Made by a program: the position numbers and the translations under genes | The notes under the pieces: generated by a model | What the model was told of the DNA's origin: nothing | Database searches by the model: none | Seen by the model: only the letters and a program-made list of their open reading frames with translations | Part shown: positions 11,000-22,929 of the stretch, piece by piece | Layout of the letters: each line of letters begins with the position of its first letter | Numbering within the stretch: the stretch's first letter is position 1 | Origin: Dipteris shenzhenensis | Lineage: Eukaryota > Polypodiophyta > Polypodiopsida > Gleicheniales | Strand: one strand, 5' to 3' | Length of the DNA stretch: 64,000 bases | Assembly (NCBI GenBank): GCA_047967505.1 | Contig: CM106541.1

Positions 11000-13900
11000 C
11001 TACAACATTCTCTTTGCTATCACAATGCTACAGTGTGATGTCACCAAGTAACACTCTTTCTCTGATGAAGTGCTCTCTGACATCAATGTGCTTTATCCTG
11101 GAGTGATATACTAGATTCTTGGCCAATGCTTGAGCCACTTGATTATCACTATATATTGTTGTTGGCTTTGACTCATTAAAGTAATATGTTTCTGACAATG
11201 GTCTTCTGAGCCATATAGCCTCACATGCACCTGTAGTGAGTGCCCTATATTCTGCTTCACTCAAAGACAAAGAAATAGTTGGTTATTTGTTTGAAAACAA
11301 TGATATAGCACCTTGACTAAGGAAAAATGCATATCCCTGTGTGGATCTCTTGGTCTCATGATCTCCAGCATAGTCACTGTCATAGTATCCATGCAACCTT
11401 GGATGACTTCCTCTGTATTCTATCCTAAACTGTCTTGTACCTCTGATGTATCTCAAGACTCTTTTGGCTGCATTCCAGTGAGACTGTTTTGGATTTGCCA
11501 TAAATTGTGCAAGTGAGCTTACTGCATAACAAATATCTGGCCGTGTAATAGTCAATATATAAAGAGATCCGATGAGCTGCCTGTAGTATCTGTGATTGAC
11601 CGTAGGATTTTCTGAATCTTTAGTAATTTTGTCAACATATTTGAGCTGACTCATAAAGGTGTTGTCTGAATGTTTCCAGAACTCAATTCCAAGATAATAG
11701 TGCATAAGTCCAAGATCTTTCATGTCGAACTCTGCAAAGAAGTCTTGTTTCAACTTTTTGATGAAGCTATCCTTGCTTCCAGTCACAATCAGATCATCTA
11801 TGTACAAAAGCGCAATAGTAATGTCTTCCCCTTAAACTTTATAGTAGAGAGTATGATCTACATTGGACTTCATGCATCCCAGATTAGCAAAATACTTGTT
11901 GATTCTTCTGTACCAACTTCTGGGTGCTTGCTTTAAGCCAGAGAGACTTTTCTTAAGATGGCAAACCTTATTTTTCCTTTCCTGGTTCAACATAACCTAT
12001 TGGTTGTTACATGTAGACTTCCTCATCTAGACAACCATTGAGAAATGCATTCTTGACATCGAGTTGGTACACATTCCATCTGCTAAGTGTCGCTAGTGAT
12101 ATCAAGAACCGTATGGAATCCATCTTTGCTACTGGAGCATAAGTCTCATCATAATCTTGACCATATTGCTATGCAAATCCTTTTGCAACTAGTCTGGCTT
12201 TGTATCTTTGAATACTTCCATCTAGATTGTACTTCACTTTGTATACCCATTTGTTTGCTATGGCCTTCTTTCTTGGTGGAAGGTCGCATAATTTCCAAGT
12301 ATTATTCTTATACAAAGGATCCATTTCTTCATTCATAGCAGTTTGCCATTATGGCTTGTCTACTACATCTACACTGGCTCTTCTGTAGCCATGATGGTAG
12401 TCATAAGAGCATAGTTGGTGGTTTCAACCTGAATTGCTTTGCCTTTCTGAGCATATGTCAATCTGGCTGGTGGTCTGTTTTCCCTAGTAGACCGTCTGAG
12501 CTGCTGTGGCTCTACTTGGGGTGTTTCTAACAAGTCTTGCTCTTCTTCATCAACCATTTTTGTAGATGACTGTGTAATCGGTGAGTCTATCTCATGTGTG
12601 TTTGAGGTTTCCATTCTGGTTCCTCATCAAAGATTACATCTCTGGAGATAATGACCTTGCGATTGATGGGATCATACAACTTGTATGCCTTGCTTTCCTC
12701 ACTGTAGCCAACCATGATGCATTTGCATGACTTCACATCCAATTTTTTGCGATGATCATCATGTATGTGGGCATATGCTATGCAACCAAATATGCGAAGA
12801 TGCCCAATGTGTGGCTTGTGTCCAGTGAATGCTTCATAAGGTGCCATACCCTGAATTGGTTCGGTGGGAATCCGATTAAGCAAGTAGTTTGCAGTGGCTA
12901 TTGCTTTTACCCCATATTGATTCGGAAGATGCTTCTCACTAAGCATTGCTCTAGCACTGTCTGCTAAAGTACCATTCTTCCTTTCAACTCTTACATTCTA
13001 CTGAGGAGTATCTGCACAAGTGAATTGTCTTTGAATGGTGTGACTTCTGCAAAAGTTCATGAATGCTAAAGACATGTATTCACCTCCTCTATCTGATCTC
13101 ATGTCTTTGATTTTTCTACTTGTTTGGTTTTTTACCATATCTTTAAATTCTTGAAATCTGGAAAACACTTAAAATTTCTCTTTCAAAAAGTAGACCCAAC
13201 AATATCTGCTGTAGTCGTCGATGAAAGTCAAGTAGTAAAGTGAACCATTGATGCTGTGGGTCTGGGCATAACCCCATACATCTGTATGTATCAAATCAAG
13301 AATACTTTCTGCTAAAGAGGTGATTCTGTCAAAATTGGTTTGGTTTTGTTTGTCGAAACAACATGCTTACAAACTTTTCCAAGAAATTGTAGCTTTGGAA
13401 TCCCGATTGCCATATTCTAATTCTTGAGATCTAGAAGCTCTTGAAATTGACATGACCATATCTCTTGTGCCATTTTGCAGATAGTGGCATTTGTTGCGGT
13501 TGAGCTGACATGGCATGCAAGTTTGGTACTGTAGCTAGCATTCTGTACAAGCATCCTTCCTTGACACCTTTTCCTTCTAGCTAAAATATTCTGGATTTGT
13601 CTCTGATAGTGCATTCATCTCCGTTGAAGATGACTCGATACTTGTGTTCCGTCATTTAACCTACTGACAAGAGGTCCTTGCTGAGCTTCAGAATGTAGAG
13701 TACATCTTTCACCAATCCTTTTGTACTAGTGAAATTGTTCATAGGGATAATGCCTGTCCCTTGTACTAGATTCGGTGTATTATCTATTGTGTAGATGTCA
13801 TTCTTTTGACCTTCTAATGGTTTCACCTCTTTGAACCATTCCTTATGATTTGTCATATGAGATGATGCACCGCTGTCAATGTACCAAGGATCCTAGTCTG

Positions 13901-14100
13901 CTTGGTCAACTGATAGAGTTGAAATCCTCTTTTGGATTGCAATCAATGTCTAGGTACATTGTATCAGTCTTCTGCATTTCCTCATTTGCAAGAAACATAT
14001 TCCCATATTCATTTGTGAAATGACTGTGATTATAATGTCCACCAACAATGATTTCATCTTCTGCGCAAATTCCCTCGATTACTACTGGATTGATTGCGTT
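11000..14100 (-). pseudogene. Copia-3 pol, broken
   Basis: Read on the - strand from high to low coordinates: protease region (about 13930-13850), GAG_pre-integrase region (about 13600-13400), integrase C-terminal region (12946-12590, including SEESKAYKLYDP and VIISRDVIF), RT (about 12340-11300, with MYIDDLIVTGS at about 11807-11775, the Y-x-D-D box), and RNase H (about 11270-11030, SLSEAEYRAL near the start). Stops interrupt the frame several times, for instance near 12590, 12340, 11830 and 11280. No intact polyprotein can be made. This is the Copia domain order. Confidence 0.9.
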
Positions 14101-15078
14101 GGTCATAGTGCTTCTTGTGGCAATCTCTTTCATAGTGTCCAAACTTATGACAGTAGTTGCACTGGATGTTTGTCACGTTGGTGGATGCATTCCCTCGTCC
14201 TTAGAATCTTCCTCGATTGGAATGATTTCCTCTTTGTTGATTCTGATGTTACTGAGGATGATGCTGATGCTGATTATGACATTCTTGATGACTTTGTTGC
14301 TGATGATGACCACTTCTCTAGAATGATCTGCCTCTACCTCTGCTTCTGTTTGAAGCTATGAATGCCTGATCATTAGAATGACCTTTGCGTGCATGAATGG
14401 CTTGAGTCTTGAGTTCTTCACTAAGTAATACTTACTGAAGTTCTTCTAGTGTTGGAATTTGTCGTTGGATGGCAATACTCTGGACTAGAATTTTGTATCC
14501 CTCTCCTAGTCCATTCAGGATGACTTGAACCATTTTTGCAGGATTCATAGTCTCTCCTACTACTGCTGCGAGTTGATTGTTGTAGTCTTTGATCCTGAGT
14601 ACGTAAGCATGACCGGTTTCACTACTGTTGCGGAAGCTCTGCTCGATTTGGTTTCTCAATGTGAGAATCTTGAAAGTGTTCTTGGACTCATAGAGAGCTA
14701 TGAAATATCCCATGCTTTTTTTGATGTCTTGATGGTGTTGAGCCGTCCTAGCATGACATCTTGCACATTCTGCTTGTTCAGATGATATGCATACTTATCT
14801 TTCTTATCCCATTCTATCTGTGCTCGAGCAATGGTAGGATCTGCTACAGGTGCAAAAACTGTTTATGTAGCTAGAGATCCCGTTGCTGGTGCTATGACAA
14901 TAGGTGGAGTAAAGCTACTACTGGCTGGATCGTCCAATGGTCTAGGTGCAGATCCATCGACATACTCCCATATGTCTTGAAGTACAAGAATGGTCTCCAT
15001 TCAGTATTTCCATGTGCCATAATTGGAGTTGTCTAGCTTAGCAGATTCCTACAGATTGAGGTTTCTAGTCATAGACAT
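14100..15078 (-). pseudogene. Copia-3 gag, broken
   Basis: The likely start is the - strand ATG at 15078-15076 (MSMTRNLN...). Early stops occur, including one where a Gln codon is expected (TAG) and one where a Trp codon is expected (TGA). A UBN2-type capsid segment is open at 14713-14432. A CCHC knuckle (CNYCHKFGHYERDC) is readable on the - strand near 14160-14115. Confidence 0.85.
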
Positions 15079-17764
15079 GGCGCAAGAAATGTATTCAAAG
15101 TGTCATGAAAATCATTGTCTGAATCAACTGCAAAAACACTAACTGTGGCAAGTGAAATCTGAACTGTCAGTGAAGGAAGAACTGCAATATATATAATCCA
15201 AGTGAATTACAAGTCTTGTGGCAAATGATGTCGAAAATAGCCAAGAGGATTTACAAGGCTGGAAAAGTGCACAATGCCGTGAAATAGCCAAATAGGCTTT
15301 ACAATGATGGCATGTGTGTGTGAAATCAAATCATGTGCTATCTGCCCACTGATCAATCAAAAAATGCCTTTGAACACTCTGAAGTCTACTCACTGAACTG
15401 ATGAACATCGGGTTTCAGGTAACGTGATGATGTGAAACCGTATGTGAGTGTAGGGACTCACTCCGAGTAGGAACTAGTTGGGATTTTTGGGCATGGCTTA
15501 GATTGGCAATTTGGAGAAATTCAAAGCGTCTCCTCTATGGCGATCTAATCTACTCTAATCTAGATCTATTCCAACCATCGATTGATGAAAGAACAAGAAA
15601 TAATTTCTTTTCTTTGGTTCTTTTTATGTGCTGGGTCAAATGCGTCGATGCAGAGGTTGATGTGCATGTAGGAAGTGGATTTGTCAGTGGCGAGGCTCAA
15701 AAGTGAGTGGTACTTACACCAAAATGTGTGCATGATGTGACGAGCGCGTAGAGCACAAAAAATCAATCATTTCACCTTTTTGTAACACTCTCAAATTCCT
15801 CTTGGATCAAGAGATACTGTTTGATCTAGGTGGAGAGGCAAAAAAGAGTGAAAATGCACAGTGATGATGTGGCAAGTGGAGTCACATGCAAAAATGAAGA
15901 ATTGTGCCTGTGAAGGGATAGTGCTTGTGGAGCACTGTGTGAGGTGGCACCTGTGTTCACATGTAGTGGACTGTGTGCTTGCCAGGGGGTAATTGTGCCT
16001 GGCAGTGAGTCAATGCCACGTGGTAATGATGATGTGGCAACTGAGGTGGATTAGTGGTCTTATTGAGGTGGCAAGTAGGATGACATGGCAATCAGTTGCG
16101 ACATGTCAGAAGGTTGACAAAACCTTAGTGTGGTGACCTAACCAGGGGTTAACTTGACCTGAGGGTTGGGTTAACCAACCCTATCATCTTGTTGACCAAG
16201 GTAACTGTACCTGGGTTAACTTGACCCAAGGTGGGTGATGTGGGCAGCTGTGCTTACGTGGTGTGATAAGGCTGATGTGGCCGCCTACCACATGTCATCT
16301 TCTTGACCACAGTGGTTAGGTTGTGGATAGGGTAAGGAGACACGTGGTGATTGCTGCATCACTGAAATCTGATGAGATTCTGTTCGGGATCTTCAAATTC
16401 TGTCGCCCTTGTGTTTGGTTGGCTGAAGCCGCTTGTGGAGTCCCTAGGCTCACAGGAGCATGCAAAGAAGGAGTCGGAGCTGTGGTGTCCTCGTTGTGAG
16501 TTTGGAGCTGCAGCAGAGGGTCGATGGCCATAGTCGAGCGATGGAACTGGAGCCGACCATAGCGTCGGGCACACATTGGAGGTCCATTGGGCAAGGTGTT
16601 GCTGGTCATCGTTGGAGAAGAGACTGTGTGAGGCTTTAAGGCTTTAGCTGCACTCGTGAGATGTTGGAAATGGACTACATTGGAAGCTTGGCATGCTCCC
16701 TTCATCTGTCGTGAGCGTTGTGCAGTAGGTGACCATGGCGTTTGTTGTAGGCTAGGCTGAGTGTGGAGGAGCAGCACACTGTCACTATTTGTTCGTGCCG
16801 TGGAGCAGCCCATGGGTGTTGTTGTGGTTGTAGTCCATGCTAGGAAGCCGCTTGTGAGCTAGGAGCCAAGTCGCGTTTCGCAGTTGATGGCTAGGGTGAC
16901 ACTGCAAGGCTGTTTGGCCGTGGTGCACTTGGCTTTGCATGTGGTGTAGCTTGGAGTCGGAGGAGCTTTGGGCAGTTTAGCCGTTGGAGCAGGTTGTCGC
17001 GGGCGAGGCTTGGAGCGGAGGAGCTTTGGCGAACGTTGGAGACAGCCGATTGGACGTGTGTCTAGTGTGGAGCCATCGAGTTCCTTATTGCCAGTCAAGT
17101 TCCTTGCTGTGTTTGGCTAGTCGGCAGAAGGTCATTTGTAGAGCGTCAGTAGCTCAATGGCTAGAGCTCGTAGTCGTAGCCATTGGCTATGGAGTGTGGG
17201 CTGGAGTCGCTTGCTTACTTTGAGCTGACTATGCAGCTCGCTCGCTTGCTTTGATTGCCTTACTCATTGTTCGTAGTCCCGTGTAGATCCTACTCGCCTA
17301 GGTCGTTTAGAGCTCCAAATGAGCTATAGTCAAGGGAGTTTGAAGTGTATGCATTGGAGGGCTAAGTCGAGGTAGAAGTTTAGGTCAGCCTCTCAAGCAC
17401 TCTCTCCAAGTGAATAGAGAACAAAAACTTCTCTATCTCCTTTTCTGAGATCCAAAGAGTTCCTATTCTCTCTCTCCTTAAGACTAGAGGGAAATCTCTC
17501 TCTCTCTCAATCGGAAAAGAGATGAAACCTCTCGACGAAACACCTCTTTCTCACAAAGAATCTCTATTGATGGAAATCTCTCAAAGATCTCTCTCTCGAA
17601 GAATAAATACTCAACGAATGGAAATGAATGACGGAAATTCTTCACTCAATGAACGTAATTTTCTCTCATCAATGGAATGAAAGAATGAAAACACTCGATC
17701 GCTCAATCTCTCAATTATTCAATCTCTCTCACAAGGATGGCACCTCAGCAGAAGGCTTTACCAT
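15079..17764 (-). other. Long untranslated leader of Copia-3
   Basis: About 2.7 kb separates the primer site from gag. It holds repeated short phrases such as GATGATGTGGCAA (about 15867 and 16028) and GGTTAACTTGACC (about 16146 and 16207), a more GC-rich part (about 16300-17250), and CT-rich sequence at about 17400-17720 close to the LTR. No recognisable protein domain was found. Open frames at 16316-16813 and 16859-17098 on the - strand have no family match that I can see. Confidence 0.6.
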
Positions 17765-17776
17765 GCTCTGATACCA
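17765..17776 (-). other. Primer binding site of Copia-3
   Basis: Reads TGGTATCAGAGC on the - strand, directly next to the 5' LTR, as in Copia-1. Confidence 0.9.
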
Positions 17777-18007
17777 TGACAAAATATGAAGAGGGAAGAG
17801 GAGAAGAGTGGAGATGAGGAGAGAGGGCACAGCTAGAGAGCACACCACAAATGACTAACTGTACACTAGATTTAGTTGAAAATGTAGAATATATACAAAC
17901 CCATTTAGGGTTAGGGTTAGGGCATCTAACCCTTTCCTTTATAGCAGTCTATAAGTGTTAGTGCTATGCACATATGATCACATGATGTTGAGCATGATAT
18001 CTCAACA
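17777..18007 (-). repeat. 5' LTR of Copia-3
   Basis: About 231 bp and highly similar to 10577-10813, with a small deletion near 17946 relative to the lower copy and a handful of substitutions. Confidence 0.9.
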
Positions 18008-18345
18008 CTTCTCAAGGAAAAAGGGTTTGGTGAAGAAATCTACACACATTCTTGTGTTAGAACATGAACAAGATCTATCTCACCACTAAGGACCTTTACT
18101 TTGATTAGATGGTGACGCACCTCAATGTGCTTTGTACTAGCATTTAAATTTAGATTCTTTGCTAGTTTAATCCTATTCAACACATTGTCTAGAAAGACAT
18201 TATTGTTCAATACTTAAAAGGACTTCAATCTATGATTTGAACCATACTGCTTCACATGTAGCATTTACTGATCATCTGTATTTTGCTTTTGTGGATGATA
18301 AATCAACTACTGTTGCTTGCCAAGGAAAACCTATTGAGCTACCAT
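18008..18345 (-). pseudogene. Copia-4 RNase H fragment
   Basis: On the - strand a degraded Copia RNase H is readable: an STKAKYR block (in place of STEAEY), a TCEAVWF block, LAKNLNLNASTKHIEVRHH, and finally DFFTKPF next to the Copia-3 LTR at 18008. The Copia-3 LTR abuts this element without a visible target duplication. Confidence 0.7.
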
Positions 18346-18960
18346 TCAATGTAAATCAGGATCAAACAATTGACAAGTACAAGCAAGGATAGTAGTCAAG
18401 ATTTATTCATAAGAACGTCGAATAGACTATGAACAAACCTTTTTAACCAATGGAAAAGATGACCACAATTACAATAGTTATTTCAATGGCTTCTCACTTT
18501 GAGCTAATTCATCAAGTGGATGTGAAAATGCTTTGTTGAATGGTTGTTTGAATGAAGAAAGATGCAATAATCCCTAGAAGAATATATTATCAAGGCCAAA
18601 TAACATAAAGTTTGCAATTTACTCAAATTCTTATTTGGAGAGCAGCAAGCATGGAATGGGTTCTCGTTTACATTGAAATATGTAGCAATCGCTAGAAGGA
18701 TATCTTGTTAAAGGCCAATAATATAAAGTTTGCAATTTACTCAAAATGCTTATTTGCATTGGAATGAGAACGACAAGCATGGAATCACTACAAGGATATA
18801 TTGTGAACGGCCAAGAACATAAAGTTTTCAATTTACTCATATGCTTATTTGCATTGAAACGAGAATCACAAGCATGGAATGCTTGGAATTTACTCAAATG
18901 CTCATTTGCATTGAAATGAGAACTGCAAATGTGGATTGCTAGAATAAACAATCATTTCTT
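18346..18960 (+). pseudogene. Copia-4 RT segment in opposite orientation, with internal tandem repeats
   Basis: On the + strand this reads as the middle of a Copia RT: DKYKARIV near 18375, a degraded YEQTF-like block, HQVDVK near 18508, then the block normally following QPEGF (KGQEHKVCKLLK-like). The flanking pieces of the same element are on the - strand, so this segment looks inverted. It contains the tandem array annotated separately. Confidence 0.6.
18556..18945 (+). repeat. Tandem array built from a Copia RT segment
   Basis: Blocks containing ATAAAGTTTGCAATTTACTC begin near 18605, 18723, 18819 and (partial) 18880. Each copy continues into GCTTATTTGCATTGAAATGAGAA and CAAGCATGGAAT. Spacing shrinks from about 118 to 96 to 58 bp. 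In translation the unit resembles the Copia RT stretch after the QPEGF motif. Confidence 0.75.
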
Positions 18961-20130
18961 CACACGGGTTTTTTAGGCATTAGATTTTGACCTACACAAG
19001 ACCCATTTACAATCAATAAGCTTTGTTTCTTCTTATTATTTGAATTAGTGACCAAGTCTAAATTTTCATAAGACCATGATATTCTTCATCCATGGCATGA
19101 TATCAATCTCAAACTCTAATTGCTTCTTTGAGTTCTTCAATTTCCACAACCTTGGCCCATAAATGTGAAATTACTCTTCTATACTACAAAATGAGGACTT
19201 TATGCTACACTTTGGTTTGCTAGGCTTATCTTGTTTTTAATCATTTGCATAATGCAAAAATTGTCAGTGTTGTTGGTTCATTTGATGTTTATATGGATCA
19301 CAACTCTATTATACTATCAATTAGCACTATCTCTTTGTTTCTTTCTACACTCAGGTTCCCAATGATCTAGAATTTCACAATACTTGCAATTGCCTATTAT
19401 TTTTTATAATTGGATGGTAACCTCCTTAGCAAGAGTTAGCTCTACCTCTACGATTTCATACCCCTATTTGATTAATATGACTTTTATGATGATGATGCTG
19501 TGAAGAATCTATGCTAAGGCTATGGCTTCATATTCCTATTTGCATTACATTCAATAATGGCTCTTCCTCTTTGTCAACCTTTTCCTCTAGCATAAATGCT
19601 TGTTCATGAATTTTAGAGTCTGAATGAGATCCTCTTCACGTTTGTACTTGTGTAGGCATACCTGACGTAATTTCAAAATGTGAGTAGTGCATTTTGTGTG
19701 ACTATGGTTGTCACAAACTGTTCACAATCTTTGCCTAGACCATTCAATGCATTTTGAACTAACCTTTTCGGCTTAATCTCTTGATTAATGGATGTTAGTT
19801 GATATGCAATATCTTTTGATTTGAGCTGATTCGCAAGCATAATGGATCTTCACATGTTTTGATTTAAGCTTTGTAAGATATATGCGATATCTTTAGATTT
19901 GAGCTAACTCTCAAGCATAATGTGTTTTGGGCATTAAACTACTACATCATATCAAGAAATTGAATGGTCAAGTTGGATTACTTAGCCATGAAATGTCTGG
20001 CAGATGATAAAATTGGAGAATTCGACTAACTCATCCCGATGTCTCACTTAGTTTTAGAAAGAAACACGACCATGATAGACAATGAACTGAGCAAGTTGTC
20101 GCTCTCTTCGAAGGCTTTTAAAGGCTCAAG
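18961..20130 (-). pseudogene. Copia-4 gag and start of RT, degraded
   Basis: On the - strand: KLIDCKWVLC near 19020 is the N-terminal RVT_2 block (K-x-I-x-C-K-W-V), a CCHC-like knuckle (CKYCEILDHWEPEC) lies near 19390-19345, and a UBN2-type Gag stretch (LVQNALNGLGKDCEQF) near 19770-19720. Protease and integrase are largely lost, and stops are frequent. Confidence 0.65.
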
Positions 20131-20393
20131 GGCAATCCATGTGTCAATAGCCATGCTAACAACATCATCACAATATATGGCACACTCGTGACATTAGGTT
20201 GAGAAGGGCACATCAAAAATAGAATTTGTCACATTACAAGAGATTGTTTTTTATTTGCAAAGAACACATTACAAGAGAATTAACACAGCACACTGTGTCA
20301 CACCGGGACTTCGCCAACGAAGACGACGATAAAGCGTGTGTTACTACGCAATTTTCGCATTTGCGCGTTAAGGTCTTTTTGAAAACTCCTCGC

Positions 20394-20401
20394 TATATAA
20401 G
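20394..20401 (+). promoter_or_regulatory. TATA-like box of the multifunctional-protein gene
   Basis: TATATAAG within CTCGCTATATAAGACTATTGG lies about 490 bp upstream of the first coding ATG, in sequence that is not obviously transposon-derived (20160-20885). If used, transcription would start near 20425. The tract TTTCTTTGGAAATCTCAG immediately before the ATG could be a splice acceptor, so the 5' UTR may contain an intron. Confidence 0.45.
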
Positions 20402-20885
20402 ACTATTGGCATGATGCTTGGAATTTTAGCCTTCAAATCGCTTCTAACAATTAGCTGAATTGAAGAAGTTTTCAAGCTACTTTTGATGCTTATTACTGAA
20501 TAGTAATAAACCACTAAATAAGTGAATAAGAGAACAGCAAAATATGCTCTTTTGATGCATGAGTACGTGGACATGTGCATGTGTATATCGTTTTATACAA
20601 TGCTGGGTGCCTAATGTTCAACTACGAAGGTAAGGATACAATAAAGGAATTTGGTTGAGCGCACTTTGGACATACTGTATTACTGATCCCTCTGTCGCCA
20701 ACGACCAAGCAATGAAATTTTGATTTTCACCCAGCCTATGAAGGCTTACAAGATGCATATGTACACATTTTAAAGTCACTTTAACAATGTAGAAGGTTTA
20801 GGGAGGTGGGCTGATAGAAAAGATCGTAACTGGCTACTTGTTAGTACAGGAACCTAAAGTGTGTGTGTTTCTTTGGAAATCTCAG

Positions 20886-20979
20886 ATGGTTCCAAGAAAA
20901 GTTTTCATGGAGATTGGAGAAGATGGTGTTGCTCTTATGACAATTAACAATCCCCCAGTGAATTCTTTAGCGACTCCTG
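20886..20979 (+). CDS. Coding exon 1 of the multifunctional-protein gene
   Basis: Starts at the ATG at 20886 (MVPRKVFMEIGEDGV...), which aligns with the usual short N-terminus of the family. No earlier in-frame ATG exists in the open stretch. The donor is CTCCTG|GTAAAT, in phase 1. It contains the conserved NNPPVNS motif. Confidence 0.85.
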
Positions 20980-22885
20980 GTAAATGCCAAATGCACTCGC
21001 TACTTTACATTTCCATTAAAGTATTTTCAATGTCATTGTAGTACTTTACAAAGTTGGACAATCTTTATGTGTATGCCAGCTTTTTCCAATTTTGCTCTCT
21101 TTTGCTTGTTACTATGAAAGTGATATAGCGTTAGCACTTATTATTTCATTCTGGTAGTTGCCTCGAACAGCCTCATCCCAATAGATAAATGATTGGTGCT
21201 ATTGTAGCAAAATTCAGCAAGTCCAAGCAGTTTATCCCAATACTTTTGAGTGTCATGGCAAAAGTGTCTTAGGTGTTCCTCCACCCATTTGTTCACCCTC
21301 TTGACTGGCCATCAGTCTCGGGATGGTGTTTTGTACTAGGCATGAGTATGGTGCCCACTGCTGTAAATAGTGCATGCCAAAAATGACACATCAATTTTGC
21401 ATCTCTGTCACATACAATTTTATGAGGGAACCCATGATCTTAAACACATGATCAATGAACTGCCAGGCAACCTGAGATGCTGAATACCTTGGGATGAATG
21501 GGCTTGTTTGGTAAGCCTAATGACCACAACATAAATGCTGTCCCATCCCCTATCTGTAGAAGACAATCCAGTAATAATATCCATAGCTATGTGTATCCAT
21601 TTGCCTTTGTGGATAGGTAATGGCTGCAACAAATCCTCGGGCATCTTGTTATCCACTTTGTTCTACTGGCATGGAAAGCATTCAGTCACATATTTTACCA
21701 CACGACCCTCCCAATAGAAATTCTGCTTATCTTTCACAGGTAGGGGAAGAATGCATCTCCCTCAATCAAACATCCTATATTGTGAGTCTGGAACCAAATA
21801 ACTTTTTGTCCTGGAACCACAATAAGCTCTTATCAATTAAAGTACACGATGATCTCGACATGAGGGGGCTTGCAAGTCTGAAAACATTCTGCCCTCAAAT
21901 TCTGCACGTACTCCTCTTGAATGCCATGTATCTAGTGGAGATGCATACAAGGTATATGCCCACATTCCAGATAAGACATCTGCAACCATGTTTTCTTTGC
22001 GAAGCCACGGGTGCTGCAGCAAGCAGATGATGCATGGATATGGCATATATCTGGCCCTGGAAGAGGGCAGATCTGATGCAAGTCTAAGGCTACAGAAGGC
22101 CCAACAAAGGACCTAGTTTTGGGCACTAATGACGCCGGTGGTTCTTGTGAGTTATTTATTCGCACATGTCATCTATAAGTAAGTCTGAATGCTGCTTTAG
22201 TTTAGAACTTCACCTGGAAAGTCTCCTTCCTAAGGAGGCATCTCTGTGCTTCTATAATTGTAGATGACATGATCCCGTTCCTTTAAAGTGTAATACATGA
22301 TCCCTGCTACGATTGAGATGCCTTTCTTTAAAGTGTAATATCATATAGTAGGCCCAAAGGAGGGTTTTTTAAAAAGGATTGTCTGACGCTGGAACGTAAC
22401 ATTTTGAGGAGGGGCAAAGGCTAGGTGGGAAAAGGTGCAGTGTCGTCGGATACATCCACACCAACTTATGCCCTAGAGTTGTATACATGTATGTAGACAG
22501 TAGTAGATATAGTAAACTTTAACAGCTCTAATCTTTCAACTTAAGCTTTCAGTATTCGCAAATGTCAAGATTAATGTGGAATTGATACATATTCCATAAA
22601 GGTCAAGTAAAACAAAATAAAAACTCAAAAAACCCAAACTTTGGAAAAATTAAGCATATTGACCAGGGACACTGGGCCTGTAACCAGGAAACATTTAGAA
22701 CACAGTCTGACGTTTTAGAGCTATTGAGGAGCACCATTGTCATCATGGAATGGTTTCCCGCAATTCTAGGATGGAGGAATGATGTTCCCTTCTTACATTA
22801 TTCTGGATAGTTCCTGTGTTTAGCCTGAGCGTTCTGACATGTAGGTAAATGTCATCCAAGATGCTGCGAATGCATGCATGTGCAT

Positions 22886-22929
<44 letters not shown>

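Larger units (their letters stand above)
10577..18007 (-). mobile_element. Copia-3: Ty1/copia retrotransposon on the - strand
   Basis: LTRs of about 231-237 bp lie at both ends (10577-10813 and 17777-18007). The primer site reads TGGTATCAGAGC on the - strand at 17765-17776, next to the upstream LTR. Polypurine-like TTGAGGGAAGG on the - strand borders the lower LTR. Gag lies at about 15078-14100 and pol at about 14100-11000, read right to left. The leader between primer site and gag is about 2.7 kb, which is long. Flanking pentamers AGTTT and CTTCT do not match, so a target duplication is not visible. Confidence 0.9.

Noticed and set aside
16316-17098. GC-rich - strand open frames in the Copia-3 leader
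   Set aside because: No recognisable domain, Pro/Thr/Ser-rich composition, overlapping frames on both strands, and a position inside an untranslated leader.
18556-18945. CRISPR-like array
   Set aside because: Units are transposon-derived, unevenly spaced and lack unique spacers. The sequence is a plant nuclear genome.
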